The position numbers and the translations under genes were made by a program. Source: Pseudoalteromonas rhizosphaerae (GTDB lineage: Bacteria > Pseudomonadota > Gammaproteobacteria > Enterobacterales > Alteromonadaceae). From it: a stretch of 64,000 nucleotides of DNA. Under the pieces are notes generated by a model. The model saw nothing but the letters and a program-made list of their open reading frames with translations. It ran no database searches and was not told where the DNA came from. Of this stretch, positions 25,603 to 38,310 are shown piece after piece. Each line of letters opens with the position of its first letter. The stretch's first letter is position 1. Where the stretch lies: contig NZ_CABVLM010000001.1 of assembly GCF_902498845.1 (NCBI RefSeq), positions 620,001-684,000 of the forward strand. Direction: 5' to 3'.

Positions 25603-28470
25603 TTATATTCTTAATGACAAGCTAACTACCACGCGGCGGCCAAATTCTTCTGCTTTCATTAATGAACTCGCATAGTCGGTTTTAGCTGTGCGGGTGAGTG
25701 TTTCATTGGTGGCGTTAAACATGTCTAAGCGCAGGCTGGCATTGGCTGAGTAAAACCAGCTAAAGCTTAAATCTGTGCTGGTGTAGTCTTCAACATAACT
25801 ACTGGCATTATTACTAATGTCGCGTTGCTCCAAAAAGTCACTACGGTAATTAATATTAAATGCAGCTTGCCATTTTTTATCACTGACTAAAAAGCGCAGG
25901 TTACCTGTCCAGTCAGAGACTCCTTCTACTTTAAAGTGATTACCAGCTGAGGTGCTTACATCTGCTTTGTTGATATGGGTGATGCTTGCTGATAATTGGC
26001 TTTGTAAGAACCACTGGCTATATTGCGGTAATTGCCACTGGCTACTTGCTTGTAAGCCATTGACTTGAGCTTGGCCATCGTTAGTACGTTGCAAAGAGTT
26101 GTAATGCTGGCCTTGATAATTAAAGCTTGCTGCTTGCTCAACAATAAAGTTATTCATGTGGTGATTAAAGCCCAGCAATTGTGCGCTTACGCTTTGTTGT
26201 TGCCAGTTAACAGAGAGCGTACTGGTGTTGGCTATAACCGGTTGCAAATTGGGGTTACCAAGTTCTGCATATGGTAGGCCTCCTGAGTTTACATGCAGTT
26301 TTGGGTTTAAATCTGAGTAATTTGGCCGATTTAAAGCGCGGTTAAAGCCCGCCCGCCATTGCCAATATTGCGAAGGCTGCCATTTTAAATTAACTGACGG
26401 TAACCACGCGCTATCATTATTGCTGCTATTGATAGGCGCCACCCCCCCAGTTTTTGTTAGTTGCGATCCTTGTGTTTCACTTAATGTATTACTGTATCGT
26501 AAGCCAGTGCTTAGCGTTACTTGCTCAAATTGCCACTGTGAAGAGATATAACCTTCTTTTGATGCAAAGCTTACTTTGTAACTATTTAATCGGTCACTCT
26601 CATTCATTTCTGCGAACGGCAAATCAATATCATAAAGTTGCAACAGGTCACTTTTTGGGATTAACCAAGGTTGTACTTCAGCGTTCATAAATCCTGCTGA
26701 AAACTGATTGGCAATTGGCTCAAGCCAACGGCCATCTAAATTAGGTAGTTGCTCTAAAGCTGAGGGCGATAAACTGATATCTTTGCGGGCGTAGTGATAG
26801 CTTTGTGTTGAATGTAAAAAGCCGATATCCAGCGCTTGCAGGCCCCAACTATTTTCAGCACTGAAATGACTATCTATGCCCCACTCTTGTACTTCATTAA
26901 GCACATTGATAGTGCGTTTACTCATTTGGCTAATATGTGAGTAGCTACTTACTAACCCCAAGTTGCTTGTAAAATTAAAGTTATCAACCGATGTGTTTTG
27001 TAAAGCTACGTCTGCTTGCATAGGTGAAGTCGCAACATGAACGCGAGTGATAGGCTCTTTAGTTTTACTGTTTGCTTTACTGCTACTGTAAAATGGCGAA
27101 AGCGTTAAGGGTAAATGCGCACTTGGTTGCCAGTTAGCATCAACTTGTATGGTTTGGTTGGCATAATATAAGTTGGATTCTTCACGGCTAGTTTTGGCAT
27201 TTACAGCGTTAAATACAAATTGGTTTAGGCTATTATTTTCATCGTTAACCTGTGCTTGAGCTGACTGACTTTGTGGGTTAATCGAAATACGGTGCTCATC
27301 AAACGAAAAGTCAGTATCTGATCTAAACCACAGAGTATTAAGCTTTAAACGCTCAGTAGCTTGCCAGGCTAAAGCGCCATAATATGTTGCGCGAGTGCGA
27401 TCTTCGTTTTCTATGGTCAGTGCTAAGCCATCTGTAGGCACCAAGATGTTTTTATTAATATCAGGCCATTGGTAAGGCTGCGGTGCGCCGCCGTTTTCTC
27501 CCCAGTGCCAGGTTTCAAACTGAAATTGACGTTGCAGACGGTTCTCATAGTTCATTTTTATCATCACAGCTAAGTTACCATCTGCTGTTTTGGCATTGCC
27601 TGTTAATCCAAAGCTTGGTTGAAGGTTTTGTTCACCTTCAAGCGCAGCGGTGGTGAGCATAACTTGTAGGTTATTGTCTTGATAAGCAAGGGGGTCATCG
27701 CTAAGCAAGTTAACGGTAGCGCCTACTGCACCACTAGGAAGGCTTGAGTTTGTGGTTTTATACACCGCGATATTTGAAAATAAACCAGCGCTAAATATAT
27801 CAAAGCGGTGTTGTTGCCCATATTGGTTTGAGTTACGAACGTTTTCGGTATTTGCAAGGCGATGACCATTGAACAGCGTTAATTGATATTCCGCACCCAA
27901 TCCCATGGCATTAATATTAAGGGCTTCACCGCGATCGCGGGTAATGCTTATGCCGGGTACTGCTTGTAGTGCCTCGGCAAGATTTTCAGCTGGCAGTTGA
28001 TTGAGCATTGCGCCTACAGCTATTTCGCTTTGCCCTACATAGTTACTCTTTATTTGTTGGGCGTAGTTAATTGCTTGTTGGTAATTGCGGTTATAGGCAT
28101 CACCATTGGATGGTGTGGGTAACGACTCGGTTACTGTTACTTCTTCAATCACCTGCGTATTGTTAGTTTCGGGTATTGATATTGCCGGTGCTGGTACTGA
28201 TGTTGCTGTTTGAAAAATAACGATGCCAGAAGCGGTTTTTTGCCAGCTTAATTGCCTAGGAGTCAGCCATAAATCAAGAGTTTGCTCAAGTGTGGTTTGA
28301 GTACTGGGCTCAACGGTTAAGCCTGCTAGTAATGAGGTGTTGTATATTATCGCAGTGGAAAACCGTTTAGATAGGTCAGTTAATTGCTCTATTAAACTGG
28401 CCGTTGCGGCATCAGCTGCAATAGAAAAAATCGAGAGTGCTACACATAAAAAACTGCTTATACGTAACAT
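25603..28470 (-). CDS. TonB-dependent receptor with N-terminal STN signalling domain (FecA type)
   Basis: Outer-membrane transducer. Signal peptide (~1-22), then a secretin/TonB N-terminal (STN) domain at ~24-90 (IYNTSLLAGLTVEPSTQTTLEQTLDLWL), a TonB-box-like EEVTVTES, a plug (LPAENLAEALQAVPGISITRDRGEA) and a 22-strand barrel to the end. The STN domain and the gene order after the FecI and FecR genes mark it as the receptor of a cell-surface signalling system. Substrate not evident. 955 residues; C-terminus VVVSLSLRI lacks the usual final aromatic. Confidence 0.93.
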   Translation of the reverse strand: MLRISSFLCVALSIFSIAADAATASLIEQLTDLSKRFSTAIIYNTSLLAGLTVEPSTQTTLEQTLDLWLTPRQLSWQKTASGIVIFQTATSVPAPAISIPETNNTQVIEEVTVTESLPTPSNGDAYNRNYQQAINYAQQIKSNYVGQSEIAVGAMLNQLPAENLAEALQAVPGISITRDRGEALNINAMGLGAEYQLTLFNGHRLANTENVRNSNQYGQQHRFDIFSAGLFSNIAVYKTTNSSLPSGAVGATVNLLSDDPLAYQDNNLQVMLTTAALEGEQNLQPSFGLTGNAKTADGNLAVMIKMNYENRLQRQFQFETWHWGENGGAPQPYQWPDINKNILVPTDGLALTIENEDRTRATYYGALAWQATERLKLNTLWFRSDTDFSFDEHRISINPQSQSAQAQVNDENNSLNQFVFNAVNAKTSREESNLYYANQTIQVDANWQPSAHLPLTLSPFYSSSKANSKTKEPITRVHVATSPMQADVALQNTSVDNFNFTSNLGLVSSYSHISQMSKRTINVLNEVQEWGIDSHFSAENSWGLQALDIGFLHSTQSYHYARKDISLSPSALEQLPNLDGRWLEPIANQFSAGFMNAEVQPWLIPKSDLLQLYDIDLPFAEMNESDRLNSYKVSFASKEGYISSQWQFEQVTLSTGLRYSNTLSETQGSQLTKTGGVAPINSSNNDSAWLPSVNLKWQPSQYWQWRAGFNRALNRPNYSDLNPKLHVNSGGLPYAELGNPNLQPVIANTSTLSVNWQQQSVSAQLLGFNHHMNNFIVEQAASFNYQGQHYNSLQRTNDGQAQVNGLQASSQWQLPQYSQWFLQSQLSASITHINKADVSTSAGNHFKVEGVSDWTGNLRFLVSDKKWQAAFNINYRSDFLEQRDISNNASSYVEDYTSTDLSFSWFYSANASLRLDMFNATNETLTRTAKTDYASSLMKAEEFGRRVVVSLSLRI

Positions 28471-28568
28471 CTATGAACGGCCTTGCTACTTCATTAATAA
28501 AACGACAGTGTGCAGAATATAAATGAACAATTTATGACAATGCCACCAACTGCAAAAATATGCTCAAA

Positions 28569-29444
28569 CTAGTTTGTTGGCGACAATACAATACTGTCGT
28601 CAAAGCGATTAACCTCAAGCTGGTTTAATTGCGCGATTAAAGATGCCGCGCCAACGACATCGGTTGTTTTAAAACGACCGCTGACTCGTAAGTTAGCATC
28701 CACATTACTCAGAACTAATGGTTTGTCGGTATAGCGATTAAGTTGAAAAATAGCATCATTAATGGTGACATTTTCTAAATCAAGCCAGCCAAGTTGCCAA
28801 TCAGGCTGCTGTGCTTTAAATGTACTTACAATAATATGATTATTATGAACGCGAGCTCGCTGCCCTTTTACTAATTCTACTCGCTGTGCGTTATCTGGTG
28901 TGGTTACCGCCACCTTGCCATGAAACACATCAATTGTGGTTTCGCGTAGGGTTTTATCGATATTAAAAGCGGTGCCTAATACGCTTATTGTTGCGTTACC
29001 GGTATTGATGGTGAACGGGCGATGTTCATCACGTTTTACTGAAAAATAAGCTTCGCCTTTACTCAGGGTTGCTTGTCTGGCTTTATCGTTTTCATTAAAT
29101 TGCAAATTAGTGTGTGTATTTAATGCAACTTCAGAGCCATCTGACAAAGTAACATCTGTGGCTTGAGTGGCAAAATACTGTTGTGCAGCAACGAGCGAAG
29201 AAGCTTCAGGGGTTACCTCTGAGCTTAATTGCATAACGCCAACCACGGCCACAATAATACTGGCTGCAAGCGCACTTCCCCACAACCAAAAAGGCTTTTC
29301 TTGGCTAGGTTCTGCCTGTGTTGGCTGATTCACTTGTGTTTGTGAGTCTAATTTTTGTAATGCTGCAATGAGTGCGGCATCTTGCCAAATCGCTTGCTTG
29401 AGTGGATCTTTATTTTCATCGTCATGTTTGGATGAGGTGACCAT
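28569..29444 (-). CDS. FecR-family sigma regulator
   Basis: Anti-sigma/activator linking receptor to sigma factor. Cytoplasmic N-terminus (~1-52), one membrane helix (WLWGSALAASIIVAVVGVMQL), then a periplasmic FecR domain (VTLSDGSEVALNTHTNLQF; ISVLGTAFNI) and a C-terminal STN-like part (VTINDAIFQLNRYTDKPLVL) expected to touch the receptor's signalling domain. Lies 60 bases after the sigma gene and ~100 before the receptor, all on one strand. Confidence 0.93.
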   Translation of the reverse strand: MVTSSKHDDENKDPLKQAIWQDAALIAALQKLDSQTQVNQPTQAEPSQEKPFWLWGSALAASIIVAVVGVMQLSSEVTPEASSLVAAQQYFATQATDVTLSDGSEVALNTHTNLQFNENDKARQATLSKGEAYFSVKRDEHRPFTINTGNATISVLGTAFNIDKTLRETTIDVFHGKVAVTTPDNAQRVELVKGQRARVHNNHIIVSTFKAQQPDWQLGWLDLENVTINDAIFQLNRYTDKPLVLSNVDANLRVSGRFKTTDVVGAASLIAQLNQLEVNRFDDSIVLSPTN

Positions 29445-29504
29445 GTTATTTCTCTATCTATCTCTATTATTGATATAACGACTTAACGTTCATTAAGGGG
29501 ACAC

Positions 29505-30044
29505 TTAGTCGGCAATAAATTCGCTGATTGCGTCTTTGAGCATATCCATCGCGCGGGAAATATGCTTTTTTACCGCTTCTTCTGATAACCCTAAGCTTTG
29601 CGCTATTTGTTGGCGGCTTTCGCCATGTAACCGCCTTCGAATAAACACATCACGACGTAGCGCAGGCATTTGTGTGAGTACCTGTTGATATAAACGCAGT
29701 CGTTGCTCATGGTCGAGTAAGTTTTCAAGGGAAAGCTCTGTACTTAATGGCTCATGCTCTAGGCACTCGGGATATTTACTTTGCTCTTTGTGATGGTCAA
29801 TCACTAAATGATGTGCCATCCGATAACCATACGCTAGTGGGTTATCAATATGCTCTGTGCGCTCAATTTTTAACGCTTTTAATAATAGTTTTTGAAATAA
29901 ATCATCTGCATCGGCTTGTTCACCAACCGCCCGACGAAAGAAACTTTTTAATGCATCTTGATTCGCAATAAAACATTTAACCAATGGTCGATGAGATTGA
30001 CTTTGCTTGCTTGCAAGCGATAGAGATGTTTGAGTTTGGGGCAT
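29505..30044 (-). CDS. ECF sigma factor, FecI type
   Basis: Sigma-70 region 2 (ADADDLFQKLLLKALKIE...NPLAYGYRMAHHLVIDHH) and region 4 (MPALRRDVFIRRRLHGESRQQIAQSLGLSEEAVKKHI), 179 residues, the usual ECF size. The first gene of the FecI-FecR-receptor set. The 218 bases to the divergent receptor gene hold both promoters; no clear Fur box was found there, unlike the heme locus. Confidence 0.93.
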   Translation of the reverse strand: MPQTQTSLSLASKQSQSHRPLVKCFIANQDALKSFFRRAVGEQADADDLFQKLLLKALKIERTEHIDNPLAYGYRMAHHLVIDHHKEQSKYPECLEHEPLSTELSLENLLDHEQRLRLYQQVLTQMPALRRDVFIRRRLHGESRQQIAQSLGLSEEAVKKHISRAMDMLKDAISEFIAD

Positions 30045-30262
30045 CGTTGTATCGATATCTACAGCATTACGTTATTTAACAGACGCTCATACTAAAGCAA
30101 AGGTGACACTATTTTTATGATGATTTGATGACACTTTTATGAGTGTGATGTCGCAAAACCGACATAAAAACTTCATCAAATAAATACGTCCCCTATTAAA
30201 TTTTTGCACCGTCATTAGAAGCGAAATCAATTTAAAGTCGTAATACATACAACAGGACCAAC

Positions 30263-33031
30263 ATGATGACTAAGCGAATTTTTACTCTATCACCGTTAGC
30301 ATTAGCACTTAGCTCGTTATTTGTAGCACCAAGCTATGCACAAGAAACTGAAAAAGAAGATCAAGCGATGGAGCAAATCGTCGTAACCGGTAGTTATATT
30401 AAAAGCTTAGAGCAAGCGATTGATTTAAAACGTAGTAATATTGGCTTTTCAGATTCGATAGTCGCTTCAGATATTGCGGATTTTCCTGAGCAAAACTTAG
30501 CCGAAGCGCTACAGCGTATGCCAGGGGTGACTATTGAGCGTAATAAGGGCTTAGGTCAAAAGGTGAATGTACGTAGTTTACCGAGTGAATTTACGTTCGT
30601 ATCAATCAATAATCTTGCTACGGCATCGGGCAGTGGCGGGCGTGATGTTGAATTTGATATGTTTGCCTCTGAAATTATTCAAAGTGTTACAGTAAAAAAA
30701 TCATCAACGGCTGCGGATGAAGAAGGCGGTATTGCAGGTTCAGTCGCAATCACAACAGCAAGACCATTTGATTATGACGGCCGTAAGTTAGTGGCATCGG
30801 TCGAAGGGGCTTATAACGAAATATCAGAAAAATCAGATCCTAAACTAACCTTTTTAGCCAGTGATACATTTGGTGATTGGGGGGCACTTGCCTCGTTTGC
30901 ATTCTCTCAACGGACTAATCGTACTGATAGTAATTCAGGGATCGATTTTCGCCCCCTTTCTCGATTTTTAGAAAAGAAAGGCTCATCGCAATGGCAATCT
31001 GACCAAGCTGTGGACGTATTAGAGCGTGATACCGGTATAACAATTAATGATCGCTTTGATAGCGATGAAACAAGCCGCGTGGTGTTTTTAAATAAAGTAG
31101 GCGATCGTTCATACTTAACAGAGCAAGAAAAATGGGGGGCAACACTGTCATTACAATATAAACCTAGCAGCGAATTTAGCTTAACCTTTGATGGCTTACT
31201 GGGTAATTTTGATGATCATGAAGACGAATATGATGCATCCGCTTATGCCGCATCAAGTGTTAGCTCTTTAGAACGCATTAATCAATATGATAGCTCTACG
31301 CTAGGTGATTACGGTATCACTGTTCTAACCGACGTTGACTATGCGGCTACTCAACACGAATTTTTAAGTAAAGAACACAGTAGTGATACTGACTACCAAC
31401 AATTTAGCATTGCAATGGACTGGGTTGTAGGTGACTGGGATATATACGGTTTAGTGGGTTATAGTGGCGCAGATAAAACAACCGAATCCACTAATTTAAA
31501 ACATACAGCCTATCGTGCAACACGTTCACGTTATACCAGCACAGGCGCAGAAACTATACCAAGTAATAATCCTGATACATTTGATATGTATAACTCACCT
31601 GAGGCTTATTTATTTGACTATAACGAAGTTAATCTTGAAGCAATCTCAGATGATAAATATGCTGCTCAATTGGATTTCTCTCGCCAATTTAGCTTAGATT
31701 CCTTCCCTGCGTTAACCAAGTTGCAGTTTGGGGCGCGGTATACCGACAAATCAAAAGAGCGTAATTATGGTACTAACCGAGCAACAGGTCCATCAGCAGG
31801 TGATACCTCTTGGGTAGGCACGCGTACGTTAGCTGACAGTGAACTAACTAATATTTCAGATTTGGTTAATGGTGGCGAGTATCTATCTGACGTACCGTCT
31901 AAACAAGGTTGGAGTCAAATTTCTAATCGTTATGCTCGTAACCAACTTAGATATGAAGGCTTTGGTGTTGATTTCGAACCAGACCAATATTATCAAGTAG
32001 CAGAAAAAACCACGGCTATTTATGCAATGGCTGATTTTGCTTTTGATATTGGCGATATGCCCGCAACCTTGAATACCGGTGTGCGTTATATTGATACTAA
32101 AGTTGATTCATCAGGTTATCACCAAGTACAAAATGATGATGGCTCAACATCTTATACGTCAACACCAGTCTCTAAAAGTGGTGGTTACACTGAAGTACTG
32201 CCAAGTATTAACTTTACCCTTGAGCTTAATGATGACTTAGTACTGCGTGCTGCGGCTTCAGAAACATTAATGCGCCCTGCCCTTACCGATATTGCTTATA
32301 AACGCACAGTGAGCTTAAACGAGTTTAAATACCGCGATGGTAATCCAGACTTAAAACCAACTTATGCTGATCAATGGGAAGTGGGCCTAGAGTGGTATTT
32401 AGAAGATGGCGGCTTATTAGCGGTTTCTTACTTTGAAAAAGAAATTGAAGGCGTCGTACGTGAATCACTCACAGGTGTTGTTAATGGCGTAACTAAGTAC
32501 AATGATAATGGTACTGTTGACGGTGTTTATGATTTTGATGTTTATCAAAAAGTGAATGCCGAAGGCTCGTATGATGTTAGTGGTGTTGAGTTTATTGCAC
32601 AAATTCCATTTGCTCGTATTAGTAGCATGTTAGAAGGTTTTGGTGTCAATGCTAACTACACGACATTAAATAACTCCTTAACGGGTGCATCTGACTTAGG
32701 TATCCCTACCCCGCCAGAGGGGCTTGCAGATGAAACCTACAACCTGACTTTTTATTATGAAAATGAAAGCTTTGATGCGCGTATTTCATATAACTATAAA
32801 GACAAATACGTAGAGTACATTGAGCGTGATATGTATCCAGTTTATCGTGATGCGTATGGTCAAACAGATGTCTCATTTGGTTACAGCATTAATGATTCAG
32901 TAAAATTCACATTAGAGGGCATTAATATTACCGATGAAGCGACTAAAGGATATACATTAGATCCAGCTTTCCCATCAATGTATGAGTTCTCTGGAAGACG
33001 CTTTGCATTAGGTGTTCGCGCAATATTTTAA
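30263..33031 (+). CDS. TonB-dependent receptor without STN domain
   Basis: Outer-membrane receptor of the large Alteromonadales/Caulobacter-type group. Signal peptide ending ...SYAQ (~27), TonB box EQIVVTGS, plug region FPEQNLAEALQRMPGVTIERN, and a barrel ending in the aromatic residue of ALGVRAIF. The start has ACAGGACCAAC before ATGATG. The phosphoesterase gene follows after a terminator, so the two may be only partly co-transcribed. The substrate may be a phosphorylated compound, inferred from the neighbour only. Confidence 0.92.
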   Translation: MMTKRIFTLSPLALALSSLFVAPSYAQETEKEDQAMEQIVVTGSYIKSLEQAIDLKRSNIGFSDSIVASDIADFPEQNLAEALQRMPGVTIERNKGLGQKVNVRSLPSEFTFVSINNLATASGSGGRDVEFDMFASEIIQSVTVKKSSTAADEEGGIAGSVAITTARPFDYDGRKLVASVEGAYNEISEKSDPKLTFLASDTFGDWGALASFAFSQRTNRTDSNSGIDFRPLSRFLEKKGSSQWQSDQAVDVLERDTGITINDRFDSDETSRVVFLNKVGDRSYLTEQEKWGATLSLQYKPSSEFSLTFDGLLGNFDDHEDEYDASAYAASSVSSLERINQYDSSTLGDYGITVLTDVDYAATQHEFLSKEHSSDTDYQQFSIAMDWVVGDWDIYGLVGYSGADKTTESTNLKHTAYRATRSRYTSTGAETIPSNNPDTFDMYNSPEAYLFDYNEVNLEAISDDKYAAQLDFSRQFSLDSFPALTKLQFGARYTDKSKERNYGTNRATGPSAGDTSWVGTRTLADSELTNISDLVNGGEYLSDVPSKQGWSQISNRYARNQLRYEGFGVDFEPDQYYQVAEKTTAIYAMADFAFDIGDMPATLNTGVRYIDTKVDSSGYHQVQNDDGSTSYTSTPVSKSGGYTEVLPSINFTLELNDDLVLRAAASETLMRPALTDIAYKRTVSLNEFKYRDGNPDLKPTYADQWEVGLEWYLEDGGLLAVSYFEKEIEGVVRESLTGVVNGVTKYNDNGTVDGVYDFDVYQKVNAEGSYDVSGVEFIAQIPFARISSMLEGFGVNANYTTLNNSLTGASDLGIPTPPEGLADETYNLTFYYENESFDARISYNYKDKYVEYIERDMYPVYRDAYGQTDVSFGYSINDSVKFTLEGINITDEATKGYTLDPAFPSMYEFSGRRFALGVRAIF

Positions 33032-33048
33032 TATATTATAAAGCTAAT

Positions 33049-33078
33049 AACCGGAAGCATTTTGCTTCCGGTTTTTTT
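33049..33078 (+). terminator. Intrinsic terminator between receptor and phosphoesterase genes
   Basis: AACCGGAAGC pairs with GCTTCCGGTT around ATTTT, followed by seven T's. A strong terminator that probably attenuates read-through into the phosphoesterase gene. Confidence 0.92.
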
Positions 33079-33110
33079 GTTTAAAGTGTTCCAGTCACAG
33101 GATATTTAAA

Positions 33111-34940
33111 ATGAAGTTTCTCATTTCATTGCTCATTTTTTTGAGCTGTACACCGCTTTTTGCTGCGCCGGCTACAAACACCCAAATCGCCTTTGTTCCC
33201 GACATTCACTTTCACGATATTTATGGGGACTTTTCTGATGCGGGGTTTGCGGGCATACCAGTCGATAAAGCAAAGGATGCGGTGAGCATCCGTAGCATGC
33301 AGGCGCAAATTCATTCAACTCGCTTATTTAATGAAAACTACTTTGCGTTAATCGCCACCCTTGATGATATTGCCGCTAAAGGCGTAAAGCTAGTTGCCCT
33401 GCCTGGGGATTTTACTGATGATGGCCAACCTGTGCATCTTAATGGTTTAAAAACGATACTAGACGATTATGCAAAAAAGTACGGTATGCGTTTTTTTGCT
33501 ATTCCAGGTAATCATGATCCGGTTCGGCCATTTAAAACCGCCGGCGGAAAATCAGACTTTTTGGGTTCTAAAGGTCAGCAAATTGGTATTTATTCAACCG
33601 ATCATCCTCGTTGTGAACATGTAGCTAAAGATAATCACTCATTAGTATGCAGCGATAAAATCGCTCATGCTGGTTATCAAGAAATTGTAGATATAATGGC
33701 GCCATTTGGTTTGCAGCCAGATAACCGCGATTTGCTGTGGGAAACACCATTTGGCAAGCAGGCGTTGCTCACTGATCGCAGTTATACCCAATGCTCGCAG
33801 AATGACCAATCACGTTGTAAGCAAGTACCCGATACCAGCTATTTAGTTGAACCTGTTGCAGGACTTTGGTTATTGGCTATTGATGCGAACGTGTATATCC
33901 CAAAACTGGAAAATGGCCATTTGATCTTTCAAGGCTCGGGCAATGCAGGCTATAACAAAGTGCTGACTGAAAAGCCTTATTTATTAAAGTGGATCACACA
34001 AGTAGTGCAAAGGGCAAAAGCACAAGGTAAAACCTTAGTTGCGTTTAGCCATTTTCCGATGGGGGAATTTTACGATGGCCAAACGCAGTCGATTAAATCA
34101 CTGTTTGGTGATACGGCTTTTCAGTTAGCCAGAGAGCCTAGTCTTGATACTCGAAAATTACTCGCCGAAACTGGTTTGAAACTGCACATTGGCGGGCACA
34201 TGCACATGAACGACACATCGGTCATTGAGAGCGAGCATAACACCCTATTTAATATTCAAGCACCTTCTATCGCGGCATACCGCCCTGCTTATAAGTTAGT
34301 CACACTTAATAAACAGTTAGCAAAGGTGGATACGATTACGATTGATAACGTTGCCCAGTTTGACCAACTGTTTAGCGCCTATCAAAAAGAGTATGACTAT
34401 CTAAACAAAAATGCCCCAGAGCAGCTGTGGAATAACCGTATTTTGACAGCCAAAAGCTACCACAGTTACAGCAAAATGCACTTACAAGCTTTGGCAAAGT
34501 GGCGGTTTATTCCTCGTGAGTGGCCACAAGACTTTCGTGAGCAAGTATTGAATATGTCGTTATTAGAGATCACGGCTCTGTTTAACAATAATAGCCAGCT
34601 ATCTAAAGTACAGCGCCAAGGCTTACAGGCTAAAACAGTGCTCGATTTTATCGCCGACTTTTACTTAGTGCGTAACGCTGGAACGCTTGCGTTTGCTGAT
34701 ATTAGCCAAACAACTCAGCAAACTTATCAAACAATGGCAAACTTATTAAATAACAACACAAGGTGTGTTGTAAGTAGTGACAATAAAGGTAAAAACATTT
34801 GTCAGCTAAAATCAGCCCTAACTCAAGCATTTAGTATTTACGATAACCTTAATCATGCGCTGCCAGATAAATGCTTGATTATTGATATGTCAGAAAATAA
34901 GTCGTTGCAAAACTGTGCCGCGGATACTGCATCACAATAA
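33111..34940 (+). CDS. Secreted calcineurin-like metallophosphoesterase
   Basis: Signal peptide (LISLLIFLSCTPLFA) followed by a calcineurin-type metal site: DIHFHD (~30-35), GDFTDDG, GNHDP and, later, GGHMHM. A C-terminal helical extension of ~200 residues has paired cysteines (RCVVSSDNKGKNICQ; KCLIID...LQNC). Periplasmic or secreted phosphatase/phosphodiesterase; natural substrate unknown. Next to a TonB receptor, which suggests release of phosphate from an imported or surface-bound compound. Confidence 0.88.
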   Translation: MKFLISLLIFLSCTPLFAAPATNTQIAFVPDIHFHDIYGDFSDAGFAGIPVDKAKDAVSIRSMQAQIHSTRLFNENYFALIATLDDIAAKGVKLVALPGDFTDDGQPVHLNGLKTILDDYAKKYGMRFFAIPGNHDPVRPFKTAGGKSDFLGSKGQQIGIYSTDHPRCEHVAKDNHSLVCSDKIAHAGYQEIVDIMAPFGLQPDNRDLLWETPFGKQALLTDRSYTQCSQNDQSRCKQVPDTSYLVEPVAGLWLLAIDANVYIPKLENGHLIFQGSGNAGYNKVLTEKPYLLKWITQVVQRAKAQGKTLVAFSHFPMGEFYDGQTQSIKSLFGDTAFQLAREPSLDTRKLLAETGLKLHIGGHMHMNDTSVIESEHNTLFNIQAPSIAAYRPAYKLVTLNKQLAKVDTITIDNVAQFDQLFSAYQKEYDYLNKNAPEQLWNNRILTAKSYHSYSKMHLQALAKWRFIPREWPQDFREQVLNMSLLEITALFNNNSQLSKVQRQGLQAKTVLDFIADFYLVRNAGTLAFADISQTTQQTYQTMANLLNNNTRCVVSSDNKGKNICQLKSALTQAFSIYDNLNHALPDKCLIIDMSENKSLQNCAADTASQ

Positions 34941-35021
34941 CTTAGGCGTTAATCATTTGTATTATGTAATGGGGGTTTACAGCGGCTAGACAGCTCAGTA
35001 GTTGTATTAGTTAGATAAAAG

Positions 35022-35044
35022 CGCGAGCATAAAATATGCTCGCG
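35022..35044 (-). terminator. Intrinsic terminator of katG
   Basis: Perfect 10-bp stem CGCGAGCATA/TATGCTCGCG with a three-base loop. On the minus strand it is followed by CTTTTATC, so it serves katG. Confidence 0.85.
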
Positions 35045-35060
35045 TCTTCTAGTGCTTTAC

Positions 35061-37271
<2,211 letters not shown>

Positions 37272-37653
37272 CTATAAATCGCTATGTTGAAAAGCTTAGT
37301 TCATAACAATTAACTTGCTACTGAATGTAATACTTTGATTGATAAACCTTGTTGAAGTTCATCCCTTATACCAATATAGAATATTAACGATTAAAAACTA
37401 GATCTAGATCAATACTTTAAAACGATTGCAGCCATCTATAAATTAGATGCAGTTTCCTAAAGTAAGTTAGCTACAGCCATGCAAAACCCTTTTTTAATGG
37501 TGGGCCCTTTTGAAAATTAACATCAGTACTTAAGCTATAAATATAGCGCGCTAATCAACTGTGGCAGTTTGCTTATAAATATTTAAAATTAATCCAATTG
37601 TTTAAATTAAAATGTTACTTTCTAAACAGCTATTAAAATAGGGTGGAAAATGC

Positions 37654-38274
37654 ATGATTGACTTTATTGCTGTTTTTATTACTTTTTTTGCTGTTATTGA
37701 CCCCATAGGCACGGTGCCAGTATTTGTTGCCGTGACCGAAAAGTACGATGCAAAAACGAAACGGCGCATTGCACTAATGGCTACATTGGCTTCGGCCGCA
37801 GTGCTGATATTTTTTGTCGTGATTGGCGAAATAATCTTAAAAGCCTTATCTATTCCCTTACCTGCGTTTCAAATTTCAGGGGGAATTGTTTTATTTTTAT
37901 TTGCATTGAGTATGATATTTGGTGATAGCAAACCCGAAGAAGAACTCAAGCTGCTTGTTAAATCGGATAAAGAAACCGCTATTTATCCGATTGCTGTTCC
38001 CTCGATTGCCAGTCCTGGCGCTATTTTAACGGCTGTATTGTTAACAGAAAACGCTATTTTTAGTATTTGGGAACAACTGCAAACAGCGTTAGTTATGCTA
38101 TCTGTTTTGCTTGTGGTTTATATATTAATGCTGTTATCGGGCTATATCAGTAAAGTGATTGGCAGTAGTGGCGCCAGCGTTATTAGCCGTGTGATGGGGC
38201 TAATTTTATCGGCAATTGCTACAACAAATATACTCACAGGGTTTACAGAGTATTATAAATCGGTGGTAGTTTAA
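37654..38274 (+). CDS. MarC family integral membrane protein
   Basis: Six hydrophobic segments in 206 residues, beginning FIAVFITFFAVIDPIGTVPVFVAVT with the DPIGTVP motif of MarC/YhgN proteins. A second conserved stretch is YPIAVPSIASPGAILTAVLL. The family's transport role is still unsettled. AGGGTGG lies about seven bases before the ATG. Two GST genes follow on the same strand. Confidence 0.92.
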   Translation: MIDFIAVFITFFAVIDPIGTVPVFVAVTEKYDAKTKRRIALMATLASAAVLIFFVVIGEIILKALSIPLPAFQISGGIVLFLFALSMIFGDSKPEEELKLLVKSDKETAIYPIAVPSIASPGAILTAVLLTENAIFSIWEQLQTALVMLSVLLVVYILMLLSGYISKVIGSSGASVISRVMGLILSAIATTNILTGFTEYYKSVVV

Positions 38275-38310
38275 TGTATGGTTGATATTAAAGTGTAACA
38301 AGGACTTATT

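Noticed and set aside
25429..25614. 61-residue plus-strand frame before the FecA-type receptor
   Set aside because: Overlaps the sialidase relic and the dispersed motif, with no recognised pattern.
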